Source of the DNA: a virus
Length of the DNA: 50,148 nucleotides
Reading direction: 5' to 3' (one strand)
IMG/VR virus record: IMGVR_UViG_3300010354_000133
Span: 1 to 50,148 of that record
Shown here: one piece after another, positions 1-12,000 of the stretch
Position numbering within the stretch: the stretch's first letter is position 1
Layout of the letters: each line of letters opens with the position of its first letter
Notes under the pieces: model-generated
Seen by the model: the letters and a program-made list of their open reading frames with translations, nothing else
Database searches by the model: none
What the model was told of the DNA's origin: nothing
Translations under genes and position numbers: made by a program

Positions 1-1
1 T

Positions 2-3000
2 AGGCTCGAGGAGACATACCGAGCGATGCGCAGCGCGTATCGCGAGGCGATGAGCCCGGCTGGTCGCGACAAGATTTCACAGTCGCCGGAAGAGTTTGAC
101 CGGTATATTCAACGCACCGAGGGAAACCTGCGGTCGCTCGAGCGTCAAATTGAAGAGGCAAGAAAGCTCGTAGGCCCAGAAGCGCCAAGCGCTACAGGCG
201 AAACGCAGACAACAGCAGAGCAGATCGCCGACATCAAGAAGAATATTGAAAGCAATCGCAAAGCATTCCGTGAGGCAAATGATCCAAAGTCTGGAATGGA
301 CCCAGAGATGGCACGCAGGCTGCGCGACCGCGCGTCGGCGAACATCGAAAGGCTTACTGAGTCTCTTGAAAAGCTTGAAGGCCCCGCGCCTAAAAGCATG
401 TCTCAAAATATCTTGGATGATCTCAGTCGCCGAATTAGAGAAGAAAATCTGTCACGCGAGTTTAAAACTGTCAACGACTTGCTCAATGCAATTGCCGCGT
501 TCGACACGCTTGAAGAGTTGTATGAGATCGGTGCAGTTGATCGTGCGGCAAAGAAAATTGACACGTCTGTCGATGGAGCAGACGCATGGGTCTTTGATGC
601 CGATGACATCAAGCAGCTCAAGGATTTGATCGATCTTGCTGACGAGACTGGCGCACCACTTAAAGGAGTCTCATTTAAGGCTCCCAACGGCACGCGTGTG
701 GTCGCAGAGGACACGGACTACGGTCCCCAGTGGGTCGTACGCTACCCTGATGGAAGTGAAGGCCCGTCAATTGAGAGGGAGTTCCGCCCTAACCTCGGCA
801 CAATTCGGCCCTACCTTGAACCCGAGCGCACGGCACCAAGCACCGCACGCGAGTTTAAAACTGTCAACGACTTGCTCAATGAAATTGCCGCGTTTGACAC
901 ACTTGAGGAGTTGATTGCCTATACCGATGCAGTTGATCGTAAGGCAAAGAAAATTGACGCGTCTAGTGACGAACTAGATGGCTATGTCCTTGATGCCGAT
1001 GACATCAAGCAGCTTGAGAGTCTGATTGATCTCGCAGATGAGACCGGTTCACCACTTAAAGGAGTCTCATTTAAGGCTCCCAACGGCACGCGTGTGGTCG
1101 CAGAGGACACGGACTACGGTCCCGAGTGGGTTGTACGCAGTCCTGATGGAAGTAAAGTCACGTCAATTGCCAGAGAATATCGCCCTAACCTCGGCACAAT
1201 TCGGCCCTACCTTGAACCCAAGGCTCCTGCAGCAGCGAGCACGCGAGCTCCTTTTGAACAAATCGACACAGGAAGCTTTGACACCGCAATCAGTGACTTG
1301 TACGACGTTGGCACGATCGCGGCAAATGGCGGACTTGTCAACGGAAGGATCGATCCAGGCCAAGACATCATCGATCTGTCTGAGCAAGACCTTAAAAGTC
1401 TTCAAAAGTTAGTTGACTATGTTGATCCAAACACCGGAATCAAGATCGGAACCGAGATACGTAGGTCTGATGGATATACGGCCGCACTTGTTGAATATCA
1501 GGGCCCGAAGTGGCTTATCAATGACGAGTACGGAAACGTTATTGGATCACTTATTGATGCGACTGACGACCAGCGCACCGTCATTGACCAGATCAATCGC
1601 AACATTGAAAATGCAAAGAACGCTCCCGTCGAGACAGGAGACTTTGACGATGAAGTTGACGATGCAGATGTTGACACGTTTGACGAGGCAGCGTTTGATT
1701 CGATGTTTGCTGCTCCACCTGGAACCACAAAGCCGGACATCTTTGGTGTGTATCGTCCCAAGGGGCGCACTGTTCAGACAAGCGAGGACTACACCGACGA
1801 CCCGGAGATCTTGGCAAATAAGTTTCATCCTGTAAGGTTGGTAACCGCGGCAGCAGACGCCATTGAGGACGGTGTTGATGAAGGAGAGCTGCCGTTTTCA
1901 GATGGCAGTGAGCTCGTTCCGGTTGTCGCGCTTCTTGAGGCTGTTGAAAAGGCAGGACTCGACAAGGGAGTTATCCTCGCCGGAATCTATGAAAACATCG
2001 CGCAGCAGCAGGGCAATGACAAAGTTAAGCAAGAGGCCCAGCAGGCGTACCGTGACTTAATCAACTACGAGTATGACCAAGGTATCGGAGTAGGAGCACA
2101 GACACCAGGAGAGCAGCGCAGAAAGATACTGCGCGCAAAGCTTTCTACAAGTCAAGCAGTTCTCCTTAACGGGCTGCTCGGTGAGCCTGGCAGAACAACC
2201 AATGCCTACAACTTGATCACGGCACACGACGAGCGCAATCCGCAAATTCTTAAGCTTGCTCGAGACATTGAAAACGCTGAAGAGATGTCGGATGGCCTCA
2301 GGTCTCCCGAGTTTGATACTCGCGAGGCGCAGTTGCGGCACGCTGCCGACATTGCGATGAAGATGCTGCCGCTTGCCCTGAGCGAAGACAAGCAAGACAA
2401 CGAGGCGTTTGCTGCATATTGGGGAATTCTTCAGATGACCGACGGCGGTGACTCGTTGATGTGGCACATGGGCGGCGACAACGAGCTCAACTTCTGGCGC
2501 GCCGTTGCGAACGCGTATGCCGAGTCTCTTGGAGGAGACCTTGAAAGTGACGGTGGGCCAGCACTAGATGACCTGTACGCAAAGTACGGAGACTTTAAAG
2601 AATTTGCCGCCGGACGACAAACAATTTCAGATGGAATTGAAGATCTGTCGTCTGGAAGTACGACCGCTGCGCTGTACCGATTTGTTGCTGAGGCCGCCGT
2701 GCCGAACACGACGCGGCTCGACAGAAGAATCATTGTTGACTCAAATAGTCAGTCATTTGCCGAGTCCACGACGCCTGGCTCGATCATCGACATCGATCCT
2801 CGATCGTTTACAGCGCGTGATCTAGAAAAAGACTTTTATGAAACATCAGAGAATCACCGCGAGATGTTCACGTCTCGCGGAGACGACCTGCGCGCAGTTA
2901 TCTATCGAGTCAGGCCGGGCGATATTCGATCCGTTGATGTTCACAATTACTCGTGGATTCCAAACGAGCTCGAGCACATCGGCTTCGGTCGGTTTAAGGT

Positions 3001-6000
3001 AGAAAATGTCACTAAGGCAGGAGAAAAGACATACTTCGTCGATCTGATCGCTGCCGATGACCTCGAGAAGGACGTGACTCCTGGGCAGCAAGCGCAGCCA
3101 GCCTATGACGACTTGATGTACCGACCGCTGATGCCAGACACTCCTGAGTATGATGACGCACTGCGCGAGGCCAGGCGAGCAAGAGAGTCCGGCGATCCGC
3201 GGTACAAGTTTGATGAAAACGGCCTGATCGTTGGCAAGACCCTGCAGTTCATATCAAAATATGACGATCCAATGAGCCCCGACTACATCGGTGATCAGTT
3301 CGGCGGCCCGCCCAAGGGCTCTGACCAGATGATGCCGATGTACTACCAGAAGCCGATTCCTGGAACAAGGGTGTATGAAATAGCAAAAGAAGAAGCTGAC
3401 CTCGCGCGGCGATCTGGTGATCCGCGGTACACGTACGGCGAAGACGGCCTGATCACCGGCAAGGCGATGAACTACATCTCAAGGTACGACGATCCAATGA
3501 GCCCCGACTACATCGGTGATCAGTTCGGCGGCCCGCCTAAGGGAGCGGATCCGTTTGTGCTGTACCAGGCCACCACCGCGTATCACGGCAACATCTCTGA
3601 CTGGAAAAAAGTTGGAGGCCGCGCCGGGTCAAATGAGGGCGGAGTCTACCAAGATGAAAATGGAAACAGGTTCTACGTCAAGAAGTCGCGGTCACAGTCA
3701 CATGCTGAGAACGAGGCGCTTGCGTCGGCGTTCTATCGATTCTTTGGGTTGCGCGCGTCTGATGTAGGTCTTGGCACGATGGACGATGCGATGTCGCCAT
3801 CGAGGGGAACATACGATCCAACGAGCGGATCGTTTGGATCGGACTACATCATCACTCCGATGATTCCAAATGCTACAAATCTCGAAGAGAACCTTGATGA
3901 CAACAGCGTCATTGAACAACTTCATGGCGGTTTTGCGATTGACGCGTGGCTGTCAAACTACGACGTAATCGGACTCGTTCACGACAACGTTGTCGTTGAC
4001 GGAGACAACAACGCGCATCGCATTGATCCAGGCGGCGCTTTGATGTGGCGTGCTCAGGGCAAGAAGAAGGACTGGTTCGGCCCAGAGGTCAAAGAGCTCG
4101 ACTCGATGCGCGACCCCGACATCAACCAAAGCGCATTCGATGTGTTCGGTGGAATGACAAATGCTCAAATTGTCGAGAGTGCAAAGAGGCTGTTGGACAT
4201 CTCACCAAGCCAGATTGACAACATGGTTGACGCTGTCATCTCTAACCGCTCGGATGCCGAGATGTTGAAGGACATCTTAAAGCGTCGCCGCTCGAGCATT
4301 CTTGATCAACTTGGAATAAAAGAAACTTCGGTTGATCCATTTGCAGACAAGGTTCCGCTTACAGAAAGCATCGGCTACGAGGCGCAGGACCTGCAGCCAG
4401 GCGACGTAATCGGCGACGACTCGTTTGTTATTGAGCGCATCTTCCGCGATGGCGACACTCCAAGTGGCAAGGTCAGTGTTCAGGGTTACTTCCCAGGACA
4501 CGAGTCGCAGCGCAAGGAATGGAATGAAACAACAATCATTCCTGCCGCTCGTGGTGGCACAATTCCACCTAAAGGCGACAAGCCAGCACTGCACCGCCCC
4601 AGGGCACCGCGCAAGCCGGCCCCTGGTGCGTTCAGCGGCGAGATGGCCGATCGTCTCAAGGATGCCAAGACGTGGGAAGAGGCAGCGGCAATTATTCGCA
4701 GTACTCCGATCATCTTCTTTGACTACGAGACAACTGGACTTCCTGGTCCAGATAAGGGCGGACTAAACCGTCCGGTGCAGATCGGTGCTGTCAAGGTTGT
4801 TGACGGCAAGGTTGTTGACCGATTCAGCATGTACATGAATCCAGAGCACGAGCTTTCTGACTGGTCTGCCGCGGGCCTCAAGCAGATGGATGGCACGCCG
4901 GTAACTGAAGAATGGCTTGCAACGCAGGCGTCGATGCGCGAGGCGCACGAGGCGTTCCTTGCATTTGCCGGAGAAAATCCAATTCTTGGTGGACATTACA
5001 CTCCATTTGATCTTGAGATTCTTAACCGCACTATTCGTGAGCAAGGACTACCGCAACTCAACATCGCCGGAGTAATTGACTCAATGGACCTCGCCGGAGG
5101 CACACTGCCAAAGTGGAACTCAAAGACACTATTTGGAGCGTTTAAAATTGGTAAGGACGGCAAGCGCCGTGCAACAACTAGCCTTGGCCCTGTGGCCGAC
5201 TTCCTCCAAGTGCAGTTGCCAGACTGGCACCGCGCAGACGCCGATGCGGAAGCCTCGTGGGAAATCACCGATGCGATGCTCGATCGCGCGATTGAAAATC
5301 CCGACACAACGCCGACAACTCTTCTGAATGTCGACGGCGCGTTTGAGGCAAAGCAACAAGCGCTCGCAAAGTACGAAGAAGAGTACGCAAAGTATGAGGC
5401 TGATCTCGCGGAGTACGTTGCGGCAAAGGCGATCGCCGCGGCGTGGAACTGCGGTGGTTCTGGAATTACAGCAGCAGTCGGTCCAGCCGAGGGCCCGTGC
5501 TCTGTTCCAGATGTTGAGCGCATGGTTCGCGAGGCGACACCAATGCCGATCGGCGATATTGATCCAGATGGTGTCGAGGGTGGAAGCACCGCCAATCCGT
5601 CGTCAATGACAGATGCTCAAGAAATTGACGATCCTAAGCACGATGGTGTTGACACGAACGATCCGTACAAGGACGAGCCGTTCATGCCAACTGAAGAGCA
5701 GCGCGCAATTCTCGATGCGATCATGACGGGCGATGACGTTGTTGTTGAGGCACTCGCTGGAACTGGAAAGACATCGACTCTTCTTCTCGCCGGCAAGCGC
5801 AAAAAGAAAGAACGCCCGAATGAGCGCGGTGTCTACATCGCGTTCAACAAGAGCGCGCAGCTCGAGGCAGAAGAAAAATTTGCCAAGGCGGGCCTGACAA
5901 ACATCGAGGTTGTCACAAACGACGCGATTGCGTACCGCTGGGCGCCAGATGACATCAAGAAGAAGATGTCGCGACTTGATAAGTCAAATCCGCTTGCGTA

Positions 6001-9000
6001 CTACAAGAACTTTGCAAGCGCGTTTGGAATTACAGAAATGAGCGGGCCAGAAGGTAACATGTCGTTGTTCGAGGCGACAACCTTCTTTAAGAGCGTTGTT
6101 GACAAGTTCTTGATCAGCGCCGACGACGAGATCGGTCCTCAGCATTTCATTGCAGCGGGTTGGAGCGGAAATGTTCCAGACTGGATGATGAGCATTGCAA
6201 ACAACATTTGGAATGACTACACCAACCCAGATGGACGGGCAAAGATCAGCAACAGTGTTATCACCAAGATGTGGGCGCTTTCAAGGCCTGATCTTTCTAA
6301 GATTGGTGCCGGAACAAAGTATGGAAATGACTTCATCTTCTTTGATGAGGCGCAGGACATCAACCCGGTATCTGGAAAGGTCATTGCCGACCAGTCAGCG
6401 CAGGTTGTCTACGTCGGTGATGAAAACCAGGCAATCTACGGGTTCCGCGGTGGAGAAAATCAACTTGCAAAGGTTGATAAGAGTGTCAAGCGTTTGCCGC
6501 TGACAAAGTCATTCCGATTTGGAGCTAATGTAGCAAAAGAGGCGGACAAGTGGCTTAAGCTTCTTGGGTCCGATCTTCGCGTCATCGGTGCTGGCTCAGA
6601 CGAAGGTGAGCTTCTCCGACCAGGCTCGCTCGACGACACGGCCGATGCAATTCTTGTTCGCACCAACGGTGGCGGCTTTTCGGCAATTGCGGATCAACTT
6701 TCTAGGGGCCGAACAGTCGGCGTAACCAAGAACTACCGCGGCGATCTTGTCAGCCTTACTGACACCGCAGAGTATTTGATTACAGGAAACAACAGGCCAA
6801 GTAAACTTCACCCGGACCTCGCTCCATTCAAGACGTGGGCAGAGGTAAAGAAAGCGATCCAAGACGAGCTCGTCACCAGCAAGAAGCTTGAGACATTTGT
6901 CCAAATGGTTGATCGAGACGGCATTGCAGGAATGCGCGAGATGATCGACAAGCTAAAGCTCGTCAAGGGCTCTGGCGAAATTCGAGACATGTCAGAAAGT
7001 GACACGCAGGCAGACGTCGGTGATGTTTCGCCGGGCGCGTCTGGAGAGCTTGGAAAAGGTGTTAAGTACACTGTCACCGGCGCGGTTGTGTCGCTGACCG
7101 GCAACACATACGCGAATAAGGAAGCAATCAAGTCTGTCGGTAAGTTCAAGTACAACCCGCCGACAAAGTCGTGGGATGCTCCACGAACCGGCGATGAAGA
7201 CACGTTTGAGCTTCTTAATCAACTGAGCAGCGCGCTTGGCTTGAAGCCGGCGGGCGCCGCGCCGGAGGCTGACGGTCCGATCGACGTGTTTGTCACCACG
7301 GTTCACCAGGCCAAGGGTCTCGAGTGGGACAAGGTAAAGATCTGGGACGACTTCTGGGGTCCACGCGTTAACAAGGCAACTGGCGACCTTGAGATGCCGG
7401 ATCCGACTGAGTACAAGATTGCGTATGTCGCGGTAACACGAGCAAAGAAGAAGCTCGAGGTCGGCCCACTTGACTGGGTCAATGGATTTGTAAAACCAGA
7501 TGCCCCGGCCGAAGAAGAAGTTTCAGTACCGACGCCAGAGCCGACGGCCGAAGGCGAGGGCGGCGGTGGAGTCGAGGTTCCACCGGCGCCGACACCGACA
7601 CCAGCAGAAGGCGGCGACGACAACGAGCGCATCATCAAGTCGGTGAAGAGCGCCGTTAAGGCCGCTGAAAAGACTCTCGATGACTACGCTGATCGCGGCT
7701 CAAAGGACGAGAAGAACATCAATAAGTTCCGCAACGCCGTCAAGGACGCGCTGTACGCGTATGACGGCGAGCTGTACGTTGATGCCGAGGAGAAGTTCCG
7801 CGAGGCAGCAGAGTTGCTCGAGCCATACGCAGAAGTAGGCGCTGAAGAACTTCAAAGTCTCATGCTTCAAGCGGCAGACGCTGCCGATGCAATTCGCATA
7901 AGCAAGACCGCGCCAAAGGCCGAGAAGCCAGCAGCACCAGAAGCTGCTCCAACAAAGGCTCTTGATCCCGAGTGGCGGCCAGACGACGTCGCTGCTCCGC
8001 AGGGCCCGATGCCAACAGGAGTTGCAGAAGCTCCAGACGATGTTCTTCCAGACGCAGATGCGCCAAAGACCGCCCAGCAGGCGGCAGAGGAAAAGAACAA
8101 GGCGTTCAGAAGCAACGCAAACAAGAGCGCGGACCTTCAAAGGAAGTTCGATGAGCTCGACGAGGCTGTTGAAATTGTCACTGGAGAAGATTCGTCGCTC
8201 AAGACATCTGATCGCAAGCGTGTTCGCGCGGCGGCAGAAAAGATCAACGACATCCGCAAGGCACTTGCGAACGGATCGATCTCCGAGGCGCAGGCTCTTG
8301 CACAGCTCAACGAGATCGCTGACACGTTCCCGCACCTGCCCGCGACGAGCGCTACGTCGATCGACATCAACTTCTTCCGCGACATGATCGACGGAATTCG
8401 AGAGGTGCTTACTGGAGAATACTACTGGCGACCCACAGGAAACGGCCTGCCACCACTCGACGCTGTTGACTCTACTGGACGTCCGGTCGGGTACTCGAAG
8501 GACGGCAAGACATTCATCACGCCCGGCATGCGCGTTCGCGACAAGTGGGGCTACTCTGGAACCGTTGAGGGTTACAACGAAAAGGACTGGATCAACGTCT
8601 ATATTCGTTACGACATTGACCCACGTGATCCAGCCAGTGTAAAGAAAGGCAACTGGGGTCCAGGCGTTGCTCGCAAGTCGATGAACCCGAGCACGCTCAC
8701 GGTCCTTAGCCCAGAAGATGACACCGATCCGTGGATTGATCTTCCGTCAACTCCAGCTTCTAAGAAGCTTCCACAGGACATCGTTGATAAGCAAAAGAAA
8801 GACTGGGCAAAGCTTAAGGCGGCGCGCGAGTATGAGGCCGCCGCTCGAGCAGCAGAACTTGCTGGAGAGCCAGTGCCTCCAATGCCACCAGGCCTTGCGC
8901 TGATGAAGCCGAGCGCTGACCTCGTGCGAGAGTCAAAGAAGACAAAGGCAAACATCAGCTCGTACTTTGATGACAGCAACGATGACATTGATATCGCCGA

Positions 9001-12000
9001 CTCGACAAATGACTTCTCGCTATCAAAGGACAAGAAGATTGTTGCTTCTGATGCCGTACTCATTACATACGATGACAACGGAAATCCGATGGTTTTGATG
9101 ATTACACGCGGGTACGGTCCGTTCAAGAAGGCGCACTCACTCCCAGGCGGGTTTAGGAATGAAAACGAGTCGTTTGAGGCCGCGGCCGATCGTGAGATGA
9201 TGGAGGAAGTCAACATCTCGGCCGACCAGGCAACCAGCCGTCGCTACCTCGGCGAGGTCGACGCAAATGACTGGGATCCTCGCGCGTACAAGGGAGCGTA
9301 CGTCGGCGCGGTTGCCTACGAAGTTCCAAAGGACACGCCGCTTAAGGCCGGTGACGATGCGACTGGAGCCGAGTGGGTGTCAGTTCAAGACATCATCAAG
9401 GGAACAACTCCTATTGCGTTTGGACACGCAACGTGGCTTGCAGAGGCGTTCAAGGGAACAAAGTACGAAGCGCCGCTTCGTGCACTGGTCCGCGCGTCTA
9501 AGGAGCGAAACGCTCGATTGATCAACCAGATCAATGAAATTCGCGCGCAAAAGGGATTCCCGATGTTTGACACGCCGTCGCTCGAGGTTTGGACACCCGT
9601 GTATCCTGGCGGCGACGGTGAGGCGCAGGAGCCAACACCAGAACCAGGCGGGCCAGAACTCCCAAAAGCTGAAGCCCCGTCAGGGGCTCCAGTTTTTGAA
9701 GCCCAAGATGGAGAAAAACGCGCAGCTGACGTTGGCGACGAAGTTGCTAACCCAAGCAGTGAGCAAAACGCACTTGCAAACCGTGTGCCACCAAAAGAAA
9801 TTCTTCTTGAATTGATTAAGACTGGCAGCACTGACAAAGATGCTAGGCTAAATGAGTCATGGGCGAGACACATGGCTCAATACGACGGCAACGGTCCTGG
9901 CGCAGATGTCTTGAGAAAAGTTACAAACTATTTAGGATCATTAGGCGCGGGGATTACATTTCACGATGAACAAAATGATCTAACCTTGCGAAATAGCGAC
10001 ATGCTTGACGAACTTCTTGAGTTGGGTCTTGTCTATGAGGTAGATCCAAAAGCAAAAGACGAGCATATAAGGTATAGAGCGGTTCCAGAATTAGCGCACA
10101 CTATACATGGAATTCTTGCGTTTACATCAGATTCGTACGCAACAGATACCACAAGTGGTGGCATTAAAAATATCATTAATAAGATGAAAGAATTTGAAAT
10201 TCCTGATCAAGAAAGCTTCACTAATTTCGGCCCAGCCAAAACAGTTCCGTTGCCGAAAAACGAACGGTTCACGGTGGACTTTTGGGAAAGAGTCGCAATG
10301 ATTCTTAACAATCCAAACATTCTTGATGATGTAGAAGATAAGGATTACGCAGATATTGCAACCGGCCCGGCGGGCATGTTCATGAGAGCACTGCGAGAGG
10401 CAGGAGAATTAGAAGGAAGTTTTACGCGTGTTCTTTCATTTAAAATGCCGATTGAAGACCCATCTCACCCTCTAAATTATTTGCTTCAAGACGGCGCATA
10501 CATCACAATTCGCCCATCGTCTTGGGCGCCTGATGATGATCCAGATCAAGAGTTGGATACACTCTCTGATCTTGAAGATAGAGGGCTATTTCGGTACGGC
10601 GCATTTGGACAAGGCATAGGCGCTGGAGATGTGATGATTACAGTTAACAATCCTAAAGGGCTCGATGCGAGGGCAACTCCAAATGATTTTGAAGAGTCGG
10701 AAGTAATCTTGGCAAACGGTCGCTACCGTGTTCAAAAAATAGAAAAGAAAGAAGTTGACGGAAACGAATACACGCATTTCACAATAGAAAAAGAAGAAGA
10801 ACCGCCAGCCCCGTCAGGGGCTCCAGCTACGGACGAGGAGCTCGCTGGAGAACTTGGCGACGAGATATCCGCGCCTGACGACGCAAGAAATGAAGTACTT
10901 AATAATGCGCCGGATGACGAAATCCTACTGCGCCTTTTAACTGAAGGCGGAAGCAGCGATAAGAACGTAAAGTTCAATGAATCATGGGCTGACTACATAG
11001 CAAGCTATCAAAATGACGGGCCTGCCGCTTGGTACTTTAAGCTAATTGCAGATACGTTGAGTTCTTTTGACGGTGAACGAATTGATTTTGACGACGAAGC
11101 TGTTGTTCAAGACTTAATTAGCAAAAAAATGCTTGTTGTTGAAGACCCAGAAGCAGAAAACGTGACTGATAAATACCTTGCCCCAGGGTTAGGCCAACTT
11201 GCTTGGGGCATTCACGTGTGGACCGACGGCGCGGTGCTAAACAAGGATCCGCAAGAAGCAATACAAGATATGAAAGAAAGGCTGATTGTAGATACAGGAG
11301 ACAACGGATACGTCTCTCCTGCATGGTTTTCTGCGCCTGTTGAAATGAAAACAGTGGCCGAGTTTTGGACAGCCTATGCAAAAATTCTAGACGATCCTTC
11401 TTTGATACAAACAGATCCGCGCATCGGCGGTTCTCCGGCAGGAATGCTGATGCGAACACTGCGCGAAGCTGGAACTCTCAACGGCACGTTTGCTAGAGTT
11501 CTTTCTTTTAAACAGAGTATTGATGACGAGTCTCACCCACTCAACTATATGCTTAACGTCGGTCAGCCGGTCACATTAAGACCAGCGTCTTGGGCTCAGT
11601 ATTCAGGCGAGATAACCAGCCCGTATGATGTATTTGGATACGAAGGTTGGGGACAAGATCCAGACAACCTCGGAGACGTTCTAATCACAGTTGAAAATCC
11701 AAAAGGACTCGACGCACGACCACTTGCAAATTCGTTTGAAGAAAACGAATTTATTTTGACAAATGGACGCTACGTTGTAAAAAGCGTTGAAAGAAAAGAA
11801 CTTAACGGTGTTCCCTACACACACTTTACGCTAGAACACGAGGATGGCGATTCTCAAATGCCAGCCTCGGAAGGGGCTCCTGCGGTCCCTCAAACAGACA
11901 GCCGTAGAAAGATTAGCGAAGCCTACGCATCTTCAAAGTACACAAGAGAAGACTCTGGACTCGAAGCTGAAGGACTAATTGACTACATCACGTATGGCAC

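Noticed and set aside
1-25. Start of the giant gene at ATG 26 with GAGG as ribosome binding site
   Set aside because: The codons before it (L-E-E-T-Y-R-A) continue the same helical pattern without a stop, so the frame most likely enters from outside the window.
4996-5595. 199-codon frame on the - strand inside the giant gene
   Set aside because: It overlaps the exonuclease domain coding with intact catalytic motifs on the + strand; its own product is Ser/Ala-rich and resembles nothing.
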